From Meghimatium bilineatum (Eukaryota > Mollusca > Gastropoda > Stylommatophora > Philomycidae), in assembly GCA_034231615.1 (NCBI GenBank), contig CM067298.1, positions 60,356,387 through 60,420,386 on the forward strand: a stretch of DNA of 64,000 nucleotides. Reading direction: 5' to 3'. Position numbers and translations under genes: made by a program. Positions 21,547 to 32,834 of the stretch are shown one piece after another. The notes beneath the pieces are model-generated. The model was not told the origin of the DNA, did no database searches, and saw nothing but the letters and a program-made list of their open reading frames with translations. The first letter of the stretch is position 1, and each line of letters starts with the position of its first letter.

Positions 21547-22019
21547 AAAGACAAGTCATATTTTATTTCTGGAGCTCGAGCTTCTTACGTCTGCTTTGCT
21601 TGACCATTACTTTCGTTGTTAGGACTCCTTAGACATTTTATGCCTCTGCCAAAGCTAGACTATAACGCGGTTCCGCATGGATCGTCAGCTCAAATTCTCC
21701 CTAAATGTTATCAATTATAAAACTCTTGAAAGATGGTCAGCACGGCTTGCTTATACACATACAACTAAAAAGTTCTCATAATCTTCTCTACCTTTTCACT
21801 ACAGAATTTTGCCTTTTTTAATATGGAATTTACTCACTTGTAAACTACAAAGGAAAAAAAATAATGTTCAAAATTGCAACATAAATCCTGATATGAGTAA
21901 TGTGCTTTGACATTTTATAATGGTACTTGTCTTTTTCTGATTCATTCTAGTATCTATACACTATTTTATGATAATAATTGATTATACGGAGATTATTCTT
22001 GTTAAGCAAATTCATTTCG
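21547..22019. other. No recognised gene
   Basis: AT-rich, no recognisable repeat. Confidence 0.4.
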
Positions 22020-22130
22020 TTCTCTTCTGCGCTCATTCTGAAATACCTGCGGATTGGCAGGATGTTGTCATAAGAACCAATGCGTTGAATCACGTTTTAC
22101 AGCATGGTGTGAAATATGTATCTTTCAGTT
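22020..22130 (-). repeat. SINE-like repeat X, fragment of the 3' half
   Basis: Minus strand: GTAAAACGTGATTCAACGCA, ATCCTGCCAATCCGCAGG and GCGCAGAAGAGAACG match the 3' half of repeat X. Confidence 0.6.
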
Positions 22131-22171
22131 GATACATCCAATTCTAGCGTGTTTTTGTTGATCACTATTAC

Positions 22172-22435
22172 ATTCTACATGCTGGGGGTATCATTACTCA
22201 CTACCTCGTTCTACATGCTGGGGTATCATTACTCACTACCACGTTCTACATGCTTGGGTATCATTACTCACTACCACGTTCTACATGCTGGGGTATCATT
22301 ACTCACTACCTCGTTCTACATGCTGTTGTATCATTACTCACTACTTCGTTCTACATGCTGGGGTATCATTACTCACTACCTCGTTCTATATGCTGGGGTA
22401 TCATTACTCACTACCTCGTTCTACAGGTTGGGTGT
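22172..22435 (+). repeat. 35-bp tandem repeat, about 7.5 units
   Basis: Unit TCTACATGCTGGGGTATCAT + TACTCACTACCTCGT. As 35 is not divisible by 3, the three plus frames are cycled through by successive units, giving overlapping open frames with similar peptides. Probably not coding. Confidence 0.95.
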
Positions 22436-22539
22436 ATTATTACTTGCTATCTCAGTCGCCTTTTACGACATGCATGACACGTGCTAGTGTTAATATTTTT
22501 TTAAACACGGGTGAAAAATTGCTCAGGTCGTCTAAAATG

Positions 22540-22880
22540 TCATGCTGGCTGATCCCAACGAGCGTCACCTACCGTGGCTGATTCGACATGCTCCTTGTTT
22601 TTCATTTGTTGACAACACAAAGCATACAACATGGACCAATGACCTTTCGTATGATCCAAGACTGTTTTGTATCAGCCCGCAGGACACTTGTGAAAGACTT
22701 GGACTACATGCGATTATGAACGTTTTATCACGTGTATTGAAAATATCAGTTAGCATAACCATATGATTTGGTTGACAAGGAACAGCCAGTTCACATTTTA
22801 TATTTGTTTTAATACATTCTGGGCCTAGTTCTTGATCACGCGATCTGCTCGTTGAGTCTAGGGTTATGTTAGATAGCAAT
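22540..22880 (-). other. Open frame of about 100 codons, possible transposase remnant
   Basis: Minus strand frame 22879-22565 contains VMLTDIFNTRDKTFII, faintly like the LFTNI.N.SS segment of the two Tc1-like remnants at 23560 and 27490. No stop within 104 codons, but the identity is uncertain. Confidence 0.25.
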
Positions 22881-23559
22881 CCATGCAGTTAAAATCTATA
22901 CAATCAGTTACGTAATGTATATATATGATTTGTAGAAAATGTTCTGTCATGAACAACTGCTGTGTGTGTACCTCGGAGATTGTGATTCACCGAATAGCTT
23001 CTTCTACCGTATTCTCCAGCCGAAGAGGTCAGACGCTGATATGGATTTCATCAATGAACTGTACTGTGGTCACCAGCCTCAGATATGGCCGTAGAGTTTG
23101 TTAGTCAAAACTGTTTCAGATGACCATAGGGGCGGAAAGGGATATGCGTTGTTCTCTATCAATCCCAGTATTGATAACCAAGTATTACCAAGATTCTAAA
23201 AGCAACTCTTCGTGATGCACCTTGGAAACAGATTGCTTCGAATCTCGCACGAAGCAGTTTGGCTGACGCTTTATAGATATGCTTGTGCAGTGTATACCGA
23301 GATGGAATGAAAATGTGAGTACAAGACAAACATTATCTCGGAATAGAACCTCTCGGTCCCCCACAGAACACTGGCGTAGCACAGTTAAAGGCAGCGACTG
23401 GCTTGGGTTGCCGGGTTGTCATATCCGAAAGCTCACTAAGTCAAGAATAGGGAGAAAGTCTCAAGAAATATGATTTTTCTGTTGAATACACGTGAAAGCA
23501 CCACACCGGTAGAGGACAGAGTCGTTTGCAAGAATAAGTTAGAATATATAATAAAAGCA

Positions 23560-24010
23560 ATGTTAATGCGTAAGTACAAGCTTCAGCTGTCCTATAGCAG
23601 CTGGTTGTGAGGAGAAGTTAAGGCAAGATAACATATCGACTAGGTACGAAGAAAATGTGAGTAGACGATCATTCTTTGACGAGATGTTCACGATGTTGGT
23701 GAACAAAACTCCGGCTAAGAGGAAGTGCGAACGGTACTGTACCAGTAGACAGCACCACATGTTTAATTATTTCCCTTGTCTATGTTTGAACCCTAGTTCA
23801 ATTGTATTGTTTGAGTAATTGTCCATACGAAAAGAGATTCACAGTCGAGATAAAGGCCAGTACCCGAGAACACAGGGGGCAAATACTTATAGTTTATATA
23901 TAATTACACCAGGAACGTTTACTGGCAGCGGAACACCTCGTGCAAGATAGACGTAGTCGACCTGTCTAAATCTCTGCTCACAAGTCTCCTCGGAAACTGC
24001 CACACAGGTG
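23560..24010 (-). mobile_element. Tc1/mariner-like transposase remnant, copy A (tentative)
   Basis: Minus strand. TTTCCGAGGAGAC, GGTCGACTACGTCTATCTTG and GCACGAGGTGTTCCGCTGCC recur almost unchanged at 27500-27580 on the plus strand, and GTTCACCAACATCGTGAACA has a counterpart at 27715-27735. The frame VLFTNIVNISSKNDRLLTFS is reminiscent of the VLFTDES catalytic segment of Tc1-like transposases, with the second acidic residue lost. Confidence 0.4.
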
Positions 24011-24149
24011 CACGTTTTGGCATTAAAAGACCAAGGGTACATTTAATGATAAACTGTCACGATATGAACAAGTACCTACTCCTTTGTCTAGCAACATATT
24101 AGGAAGGCTGTCACATGCTAGGGAAGCTCACTTTAAAAAAAAATTGCCG

Positions 24150-24300
24150 ATAACGGATATTCTGGGCTCGAAGGCGCAAATAATGCAGCTTCGCTGTGAA
24201 ACTAGCAGTACAACGTTCTTCACTCTCCTCGGTGGAAATCTCATTGACTTTTGTGTTGGATATCAGAGTTCTAACGCAGAAGAAGATAATACATTTATTT
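24150..24300 (+). repeat. Repeat Y, copy 1
   Basis: GAAGGCGCAAATAATGCAGC, GTGAAACTAGCAGTACAACG and a 3' end TCTAACGCAGAAGAAG. Related minus-strand copies are at 27205-27340 and 46985-47110. The 3' tail is the same as in repeat X. Confidence 0.65.
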
Positions 24301-24782
24301 GTTTTGTTTTGTTGTGTGGTACAGTAGCAGTTCTGCAAAATATGTTCTGTGTTTTCTTTTGATTACCCATATGGTTATATTTCTGTGTCACCAACTCTAA
24401 ACTTCCCGTGCATGTGTAAATAATATAATATTTGTCAAATAACAACCTCCATTATATTTTTTTAGTGGTTAAAATCTCGAATATATCCAAGTTGGACTAA
24501 CCCCCTCGTTTGAAAGGTGCGTACCACACCATGCGAGGCACTTTTACTAATCCTAATCTGTCATGATACGTTGATGAATCAAGTGTGAAAACTAAAGATG
24601 TTCAATATGTATCATTTATCCACTTCTACATGGGAGCTTGATCGCTGGAAATTCTACTTTAGATTTTATTCAGCCTCAGAAACTGAGCCAGTTTCTTGAT
24701 ATTCTATGTTCGTTTTCAAATTCCTGCTGTCTTGTAGAATGTATTTCAGAGAAAGGAGTGCTTTTGGTCATATTTTATAAAT

Positions 24783-24985
24783 TGACTACGATATCTTCCC
24801 GTTCTGCCTGATACATCCGTCTTCAGCATGATGTTAGGTCACTGTAGCCTTTTAAGGGATGGTACAGCAAACCTCTCCCCCTCCATCAACAATTTTCCTT
24901 AATCACTTCTCACGACATACATGGCAGATCACGATGTTGATATTCTTTACTCCCCTTTCGGGTCCCAACAGCATACATGGGCAAA
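24783..24985 (-). repeat. SINE-like repeat X, diverged copy
   Basis: Minus strand: GGGACCCGAAAGGGGAGTAA, ACATCGTGATCTGCCATG, TTGCTGTACCATCCCTTAAA and CATGCTGAAGACGGATGTAT match repeat X in order. Confidence 0.65.
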
Positions 24986-25059
24986 CACTTTAGTAGATTG
25001 TTCCGCCAATCAAAATATCGTCATAGTTGTACATTCATTTCCTATATTCGATTCATATA

Positions 25060-25345
25060 AATGACAAAAGAAGCAAAGTGCAGAACTATGACGGCACACA
25101 ATACAACAGTTAAGATTTATATATTATAACGAAAGATTTATATATTATAAACGAACACAGTAAAAGTGTGTGTGCAAGTGGAAAAATGGACTTTTAAAAA
25201 CCGTGTCAGAATGAAAGCGGAACAAAGTAATCTGATAGGACAGAAAAACCAAACAATATATTAGTCTAATGCGCTACCTGTAACAATAAATAACGATTTT
25301 TTAGAGCAATAAAAAGCTGAACTCTCTACGCGAACATGATTCCTG
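25060..25345 (+). repeat. Low-copy repeat P, copy 1 (empty site)
   Basis: AAGAAGCAAAGTGCAGAACT, TGACGGCACACAATA, AAGTGGAAAAATGGACTTTT and CTGTAACAATAAATAACGAT match 29128-29545 in order. This copy lacks the hAT MITE found in copy 2, so it shows the pre-insertion state. Confidence 0.8.
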
Positions 25346-25387
25346 TATAGGAAAACATCGACGGTAGAGTTAGGCCTGATTAACACC

Positions 25388-25885
25388 TTAGTAACCACAC
25401 TCCTTTGTTACGACATGCATCACTTCAGTGCGATCTCGAACTGAACAGCACTTTAGTTCAGGTTTCCTTTTAATGTTTTCCGTTTGCACGTAGCGCTGCC
25501 CTCTGGCTCTGTGCTGCACTTTCACTGTACACCAGATCGTTATATTTTGGACTCCATTATTTTTATCTATTCGTCGTGATATCTCCCCATTTCCAGACAA
25601 TTGTATTGGTAGTCCAACCAATGTTCGATCCGGACTGAACTGTTTCACTGTGTCGACCGTGACTTTGTATATGTTGGCTAAGGAGTGTAGGAGATATTGC
25701 TTGCCTTTTGTAGCAAAGTCAAAACATATTATATTTACAGCCTCCGCATTACCGGACACGATCCCAAAAGTGTTTACCAGCCGCATACTTCTGTTTACAG
25801 GGTGCACCACGAGGAGGTACTTTTTCAGATCTTCGTTATCTGCTAACCCTGGGTCTACCGAGCGCAATGCATGTACCCTTTGCAA
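25388..25885 (-). other. 165-codon open frame, unknown
   Basis: Uninterrupted minus-strand frame containing SVDPGLADNEDLKKYLLVVH and VNIICFDFATKGKQYLLHSL. The antisense strand of its 5' end is repeat W. No domain is recognised and the first residues simply translate the repeat; transposon-derived or chance openness is likeliest. Confidence 0.25.
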
Positions 25886-25929
25886 CCCGTCAAACTACTT
25901 AACGCATTTATATTGCTGAGAAAATCACT

Positions 25930-26149
25930 ACAGCCAAAAATGCTGAGTTGATGGCTATGTCCTGAATAATATACGCTAACCATGTTTAAAACCCTATGAT
26001 ATTCGCACAATCGGGGGCGGGGGAAGAAACTAATTATTCAGTAAACACAAGAGATTCAACAACACGTCTGAAACTGTTGTTATTACCGCTTACAATAGAC
26101 TGCTATTATTATTAGCCAACCACAAGAGGTACAAATTAACCGTAAACAA
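25930..26149. other. No recognised feature
   Basis: AT-rich, with a G-rich island at about 26011-26020. Confidence 0.35.
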
Positions 26150-26430
26150 TCATTAATATAAGACCTGCATGATCATTGGAAAACAGCTTTTTATAGTGAC
26201 TCATTTGACTTTCTCCTTGATTTTCATTGGTCATTTTGTATATACGTTGTGTCGGCAGTCAATGAAAATCACGGGAAGATCAAATAGGTCGCTTTGAAAG
26301 GCTGTTTTATGGTTGCACATGTCTTACATTAACTATTGGTCTAGCAATAACTGACCATGATGTGGAAAAAATCAAGGGAAGAGTCAAATGAATCATTTTA
26401 AACGGCTGGATTCCATATTAACCAGTAGGC
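26150..26430. mobile_element. Foldback MITE, family F, copy 2
   Basis: The arms 26150-26240 and 26250-26340 are inverted repeats (AAAACAGC...CATTTGACTTT / GATCAAATAGGTCGC...GCTGTTTT; TTGATTTTCATTGGTCA / AGTCAATGAAAATCA), giving a near-complete palindrome. A second partial arm continues to 26430. Confidence 0.7.
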
Positions 26431-26444
26431 ATCGTAATGTAGAC

Positions 26445-26636
26445 CAGTGTTTCCCAAAGTTTTTTTTAACCATGCCCCACCTAAGTATTTATAAAATTCG
26501 AATGCCTCTCCCCCCCCCTCCAAATGTTCAAAAATTCAATTATTAGTTATATGAAGCTTAGAATCCCCTCCCCCTCTCTGAACAATAAATAAAATTACCC
26601 CCTTGTGGGGCCTGAGCCCCACGTTAGGAAACACTG
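26445..26636. mobile_element. hAT MITE (CAGTGTTTCCCAAAG termini)
   Basis: 192 bp; ends CAGTGTTTCC and GGAAACACTG are inverted. A perfect 8-bp target duplication ATGTAGAC is at 26437-26444 and 26637-26644. Confidence 0.95.
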
Positions 26637-26644
26637 ATGTAGAC

Positions 26645-27200
26645 AGACGGTCATGAGCAAGCTTACCAGAAAATATTTTAAAAGCACTTATATCAGTTAC
26701 TGTCTAAAACGTCGTAACAGTGCACGTATTTGTATCCTGAATACTGTTGACATTAGCAGTATACATTCATTCGACCACGTGTGATCAAGCGCTTTTAGGA
26801 ATTAAAATAAAAATTTAATGTACCTTTTCAGTTTCACACTTGACTTTGTCATTATTTATTTATAACTCAGGTACTGACGAATATACTTTTCCATGTAAAC
26901 AACAGTTTCGAATAGTCAATATGGTTTCTCAAAAAGCGGTGATACTATTCTCCTTATACTTCTTATAAAAAATATAACAAATATAACAAATATATAAAAA
27001 ATATAACATTGATCTAGAACCCAATCTGGTCTTGTTCCCAATGTTCTGCTGGTTAGCAGGCTGTAGTCAAGATAATGGAATACATTATGTCGCAGTTTAC
27101 AGCTTGACTACAATAGTTGTGTCTTTCGATTTGAGCTATCCAATTTTGCGCAGAATGTTTGGGTGTAACTTTGACTGTCTGTAGGATAAGTAGCCACCAC
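26645..27200. other. No recognised gene
   Basis: AT-rich. Around 27030-27130 the minus strand shows a weak match to repeat X (GTAAACTGCGACATAATGTA). Confidence 0.4.
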
Positions 27201-27204
27201 TCGT

Positions 27205-27340
27205 TGGTTACTTTTTTCTTCTGCATCCTCTGTCTGATAACCAGCACGAGAATTCGCGTGATTTCCACTGGGTAGCGTGAAGTACGTTGTGCTGCCAGTT
27301 TCACAGAGGAGCTGCATTATATTGTGCCTTCCAGCCCAGC
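27205..27340 (-). repeat. Repeat Y, copy 2
   Basis: Minus strand: AATATAATGCAGCTCCTCTG, TGAAACTGGCAGCACAACGT, GGAAATCACGCGAATTCTCG and GCAGAAGAAAAAAG correspond in order to copy 1 at 24150. Confidence 0.7.
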
Positions 27341-27489
27341 ACATCGTTTTCTGGAAATTTTAAATTCTGGTGAGCTTTCATTGTCTGTGACAGCCTTCCT
27401 ATTTGTCGCCAGCGACAAATGTGTATCGACTCTTCTTCATAGCTGTCTATCACCCACTGTACCATGGAACTTTACAGGCCACATTTCCC

Positions 27490-27830
27490 TGGGTATCAGT
27501 CTCCAAGGAGACTAATCAAGGATTTAGGCTTGGGTCGACTACGTCTATCTCGCACGAGGTTTTCCGTTGCCAGGACAATTCTCACATAATTAGACGCATT
27601 CTATCTTTGCCCATTGTGTACTGAACCTTTTCTCATCTGTGAGCATAATTCCGGAAACACTGTACAGTAGGTTCTGCTCCGGTTCGTTGCCATTCTTAAC
27701 CGAGGTAACATTTACCAACATTTTGAATACTTCGTCTGAGTCTCTACATATCAACGAGAAACGGGAAACTTTTGCTGCTTTTTTCCCCACATTCTTCTTG
27801 ATGGTAACTAGAGACGTGCTCTCGAGCTGA
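27490..27830 (+). mobile_element. Tc1/mariner-like transposase remnant, copy B (tentative)
   Basis: Plus-strand counterpart of the copy at 23560-24010: GTCTCCAAGGAGAC, GGTCGACTACGTCTATCTCG, GCACGAGGTTTTCCGTTGCC, then TTTACCAACATTTTGAATAC. Frame EVTFTNILNTSSESLHINEK aligns with the VLFTNIVNISSKN of copy A. Confidence 0.4.
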
Positions 27831-28429
27831 ACAATGCCATAGTTATGATTTCCATTAGCGTTTTATCCGTTCTGTTCGTACATATTGCTGGCTTTTAGCT
27901 CTATGCGGCCCTCACATCGAGAAATAGCGCCATTGCAACTGAGCAAATGCTTTTGGCGATGCTATTTCTGACGAACAACTAGCTAGACAACTAAGCAATA
28001 ATTGGAAAGCGTGTTCTATGACGCTGGTTTATAACTCATATTACCTTTACCATACACAGTTTGACATACACATATCTGACATGAATAAAATACATAGCTT
28101 ACTTATGTAACAGGACTCTTTCTTTCCTGTGACAGGTGGAGAAAATGCATAACTAATTTAGGAAATTCTTTAACTGGAAGATATAATGGTAATTTAGTAC
28201 CCTTCCTACTTTAACTTGTAGATACATATATAATTAGTACATAATTATTGTTCTTAAATGACAGATACACAGATAATTTCGTAAATGAATACTGTAACAG
28301 GAATATACATAGATAATTTAGTACATGAGTTTTTAAAACCGGAAGGTCAAATATAAGACACATAATATGGTTTTCATGAACATCGTTAATGTAAAGGCTT
28401 CAGACATCACATAAGGCTCAAAGTGTATC

Positions 28430-28990
28430 TCACCTTGCAATACCAGTTTTGAGCATTTGAGCAAAAAACAGTCGCCATAACTCTTGCCAATATTACCTAT
28501 GTTACCACATCGTCCGTATGTCAGACAAGCGCCTTCCAAAGAGATTATTCTATGGGGAGCTGTGAGAAGGTAAACGTTCTGGAGGGCAGAAAAAAACACT
28601 TCAAGGATCACATAAAAAGCTCTCAAGCACTGCAGCATTGATCCTAGCAGCATTGATCTGGGAGACTACAGCACTTGATCACTCAGCCTGGCACACCCAG
28701 ATCACTGCTGGCATCACGAAATTTGAAAAAGTTCCGAAAATTCTCCTACCCCGAACCTTCAGCACTCCTGCATGCATTGCAATAGAACTTTCCGTGCACG
28801 AATCGGACTCATCGGGCATCTACGAAATCACAAACCACATTAGTTAATTATCAATTTTAATTATTTATTTTTTTAATGTGAGAAAAACATGGCATACATA
28901 ATTATTGATTGTAATGAATCACTGCAATCAAATATATTTCTTTCTTCTCCCTTGCCTGTTTCATTTGTTCCGTTTTCTTTCATATAGAGG
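28430..28990 (+). repeat. Low-copy repeat Q, copy 1, split by a LINE fragment
   Basis: CAGTCGCCATAACTCTTGCC at about 28470 and ACATAATTATTGATTGTAAT with CACTGCAATCAAATATATTT at 28895-28940 match 29630-29820 in order. In between (about 28510-28855) lies unrelated sequence including a LINE 3' fragment. Confidence 0.7.
28640..28850 (+). mobile_element. LINE 3' fragment, zinc-finger-bearing family (degraded)
   Basis: Plus-strand frame reads ALDHSAWHTQITAGITKFEK, then RTFSTPACIAIELSVHESD and GIYEITNH, resembling the SAWR..I..G...FE linker and the C..C.R.FS.RI.L..H..TH finger of LINE ORF2 C-termini, with the cysteines lost. Confidence 0.5.
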
Positions 28991-29127
28991 AAGTTGGTGA
29001 ATTGTGTTTATCTTAACTTCTCCTGCTAGTGGTTTTGTTTTAAACTAGAATTTTACTAATCACAAAAATACATAGAACAAATCAACGTTTTAACAGCAAC
29101 CTTTTTGAAACAAAGGATACGAAACAC

Positions 29128-29825
29128 AAAAGAAGCAAAGCGCAGAACTGTGACGGTACACAATAAAGATTTATATTATAAACTAACTCCGTAAAAATGT
29201 GCGAGGCAAGTGGAGAAATGGACCTTTAAAAACATTGTCTGAATGAAAACGAACAAAGTAACCTGATCAGGACAGAATAACCAGAAAATATATTAGTCCT
29301 AAGCGCTGTGTTATAAACCTAAATCTGTAACGACAGGGCCGGTCTTAGGCCATTGCAACCTATGCGGCCGCATTGGGCCCCACACTTCATAGGCCCATAA
29401 ATTAATATTATAATTTATTTTATTATCCTCTTCCCTACCCAGAGTGAGCCCCGCGCAATCCGTTTCGCATTGGGCCCCTTAATTGTTAGGGCCGGCCCTG
29501 TGTAACGATATATAACGATTTTCTAGGGCAATACAAATCTGAGTATCAGTGAATCACGATTTATTGACCGTGATTTGATACCACGTAGGCCTTGATTATC
29601 CGAGTTGAAATGAGCTGCCACAAGCCTCAATGATCCATGCTTAATAATGTGCAGATGTTGGGGAAAACAGTCGTCATAACTCTTGCCAATATTACTTATA
29701 TAAATCATATCACAAGTTAGAAAAACACGGTATACATAATTATTGATTGTAATGAATCATTGCAATCAAATATATTTCTTTCCCCTCCCTTGCTTGTTTC
29801 CTTTGTTCCGTTTTCATTCTACCAC
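29128..29825 (+). repeat. Low-copy repeats P (copy 2) and Q (copy 2), adjacent
   Basis: 29128-29333 and 29501-29545 match 25060-25345; 29630-29825 matches the two parts of 28430-28990. The block is interrupted only by the MITE at 29334-29500. Confidence 0.75.
29334..29500. mobile_element. hAT MITE (CAGGGCCGG termini) with empty-site evidence
   Basis: 167 bp; ends CAGGGCCGGTCTTAGG and TTAGGGCCGGCCCTG are inverted. Perfect 8-bp duplication TGTAACGA at 29326-29333 and 29501-29508. The paralogous repeat at about 25284 has TGTAACAA once, uninterrupted. Confidence 0.97.
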
Positions 29826-30106
29826 GGTTTAACAAAAAAATCTCAGCATGAAGTAATAGAAAATTTGGTGAAATACAACTAGCTTCCTTTCCTTAAATGC
29901 TGGAGCTAATACTATAAGATCTCAAATATAAATAATATAGGGTGTACAATTAATAGCTACGTTGTTGTGAAAATATTGCTGTTCAAACTGTTGTATTCCC
30001 AACCTGCAACATATACTGCTATTGTGTGCCATATTTTCGGTAGTTTTCACATTATAGCTCTATTCACAAAATATGTTGGAAATATCCGTCACCGTTTAGT
30101 TAGAAT

Positions 30107-31590
30107 ATAGGTTCTCAATCTTTTTCAGGAATATCCCCCCCCCCCCCGCCTTTGAAAGACATAAATGTTATAATGCCCCCTCCTCATAACAGTTTTCGGC
30201 AGCCGTTTGACATTTTCAACGTAAATAACGAATGATACATTATTGCATATGCCGTTAAATCATTGAAAAATAAGTGGCAACTACGTGCTTTATCTCAACA
30301 CAGTTATTGCTATACCGATTTTGAAGGAACATGTCCCATATGTAAAGATTATAAAGTGTATGCTCGAAAAACATTATGAACAGTTTATACTATTGTCTAT
30401 TGTCTTTCCCCAGGTGGTTTGTGATCCACTCGCCGTTAAGCGTAGGGGTGATTTGAGCTCGAGCTTGCGTTCTATCGTCAGATGTGTGGCCTCGGCTGTG
30501 CTATGACCGTGTCTGTACAGGATGTCCCTGAAGTTTTCTATCCATCTTTTCCGTGGTCTTCCTCTGGCTTTGTACCCTGATCTCATTTGGTTATATGCTT
30601 GTACAGGCAACTTTTCGTGATGCATTCTCATAATGTGGCCAAACCACTTGATCTGTTCTCTCTCTATGTAATCTGTACAAGATATTATACCTATTCTTTC
30701 CATAATATTTTCATTTCATAATTTATCGAACCTGGTGACCCCCGCAGCTTTCATCAAGCATTTCATCTCACATGTCACTATCTTTCTGTAATGTGAAGAT
30801 GAGTTTATACAGTTTATACAAAGGTTTAAATATGACAATTCGGAATGCATATTAAGAGATTGCATTACATTAGTAAGAATCTTATTGTAATAATTCAAAC
30901 ACCATCAAATATATTACATAATTGTTGATTGAGAACTTAAAAAGTAAAAATACTAAGCAAAGATAACAAATTAATGTGAAGGATGTGTCTGCATTTTAAT
31001 TATTTAAAAAAAAAAAATCTGGTTCAACTATCGTTAAAAACAGTCGTAAATCGCCGCGCTCAGTTATATGTAAACGGTTCCCTTTCTTAGACAGTAAATT
31101 CACAACAGCACTAAATTCGCTAAATTCTTATTCGCTCAGCCAAATAAGAAGATGAAAATGCTATTAATAATTGCTGTACTATTTCCTATAATCCAAGGTG
31201 TGGTATTGATTTCTGAAACCAGAACATTTGGTACCCACTACCTAATTTTAATTTTAGTTCTTCATTTGTTGCGAGTACTATGAGTTCCTCTTTGAAATTT
31301 GATGATTCTGCTTTGTGTAAATAAGAAAGGATCTAGAACCCAATTTGGTATGTTCATGTTTAGAATATCCTTTAATCGCTCATTGAAATCAGCATAGATC
31401 ATCTCCAAGTGTTGACTGTATGTAAGTAGGATCTTCCTATTTGAGAGACACTGCTGATAAATTTGAAAAGTGGCTATATTCCGCTTGAACAGAAGTTTCC
31501 CCACAAAAGCGGGAATACATTTTTTGTTTTCATTAAATTCATCATCTTGTAATTGCAGATTGACATCATTAAAATTGTATATAGACTATT
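30107..31590 (-). pseudogene. hAT transposase pseudogene, copy 2, 5' truncated, split by a LINE
   Basis: Parallel to 9891-10950 over its length: TATAGGTTCTCAATCTTTTT terminus, CAGTTTTCGGCAGCCGTTTG, AACACAGTTATTGCTATACC and CCTAATTTTAATTTTAGTTC. Minus-strand hATC motif remnant near 31160-31060 (SKKGNRLHITERGDLRLFL). The BED finger end is missing. Confidence 0.85.
30391..30808 (-). mobile_element. LINE 3' end inserted in the hAT copy
   Basis: 418 bp, same family as 586-1085. Minus-strand frame: RIGIISCTDYIEREQIKWFG, HIMRMHHEKLPVQAYNQ and ARGRPRKRWIENFRDIL. An 11-bp target duplication ACAGTTTATAC flanks it at 30380-30390 and 30809-30819; the sister hAT copy near 10160-10185 has no insertion. 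Confidence 0.93.
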
Positions 31591-31960
31591 TAAAACTATA
31601 TGTATTTACTATGAGTACGAGTAAGAACATGTGCTAGTATTTTACTGTCATAAATCCTAGAAGTATTTCTTTATAAAACCTTGTTCACTCTGATTTGAAA
31701 GTGTCTATAATTGTTGCTTGTATTATCTATTAGATAATTTTGGCCCTGAACTGCAACAGCCAAATTACATGAACCAAAATGTGTTGAAAGTGATAATAAA
31801 ACTAAAGCAGATTGGTTACATGATATTAAGCTTGTATGAAAAAGATAATACATGCGCATACATGAGATTACGTCAAAAATTAATATTTTGATATAAAATT
31901 GACAAATGATAAACTCTTGTGATCTTCATTTTGCACATGAATTGACATTGTTTAGCCCAA
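31591..31960. other. No recognised gene
   Basis: AT-rich sequence. Short minus-strand frames show no domain. Confidence 0.4.
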
Positions 31961-31964
31961 CTCC

Positions 31965-32305
31965 TGTTAAGGCACAAAATATATTGCATCAATTTTGTCA
32001 TCTTTCATAACAAATTTCGCCTTCCAGCTAACAATTCCAAAACTAAGATCATGAATGTTACTAACTATAATTTTAATATTATTCTTAGAGAAATAATTCA
32101 GACAGTTGATACATTTTTCTATTAAGACAGCTACATGACAAGATGATATACAAAAAAATATATTTCTACCAGAATGGCTGACATAAAGTGCGCATAACAA
32201 ATAAATAGGAAAAAAAATAAGTAAATATAACCAAACTACGACTGTTTAACACCAATGTAATACCCGTAGTAACACAAGCTAGAAAATAACAAAGCATTGG
32301 AAAAG
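31965..32305. repeat. Repeat R, copy 1, upstream of the desaturase
   Basis: AATTTTAATATTATTCTTAG, CAGTTGATACATTTTTCTAT and AAATATATTTCTACC match 56090-56320 at about 70 percent by eye. On the minus strand the two give related peptides (FFCISSCHVAVLIEK / FFCIFILCHCVTLIGK). Origin unknown. Confidence 0.5.
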
Positions 32306-32834
32306 TAATTAAACTCATTTGAAAGTAAATATCTTAGAAAACGTAAACATTTGTTGGAAAGAATTCAAGTCAAACAAGTAAGAAAGGACATGAAACAACA
32401 TGTTTCTACAACAATAAGAATAGATTTTTCAATCGGACATGTACTTAGAATTAATGAAAAAGACTGCTTTTAGTCCCTCTGAGTGTGAAGCTTTTGAAAA
32501 TATTGCACACTGCTAATAGTTTTAGCTTATTTGGTATGAAATAAAACTCTGAAGAAACTATTTACAATAGGATACAAGAACTCTATTGCTCATACATTCT
32601 GGAGATTGAAACAAACAAACATATTCACGCGCCGTGTATCCGCTTCTCTATGTTTTTAAATTAGATCCTCAAATTTATATTAAACATATACTTTCTGTAG
32701 GAATACATTTGATATACAATCGGTAAAAATACAATATGAAAAACAAATTGTATGCATTTGTTGTTATGGTCGATTATTTTGAGGAATTATTTGAAACCAC
32801 TCACGTAAGAAAATTTCATAATTTGGTCAATATA

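Noticed and set aside
25388..25885. 165-codon minus-strand gene
   Set aside because: Begins inside repeat W read antisense; no recognised domain. Kept only as an unknown open frame.
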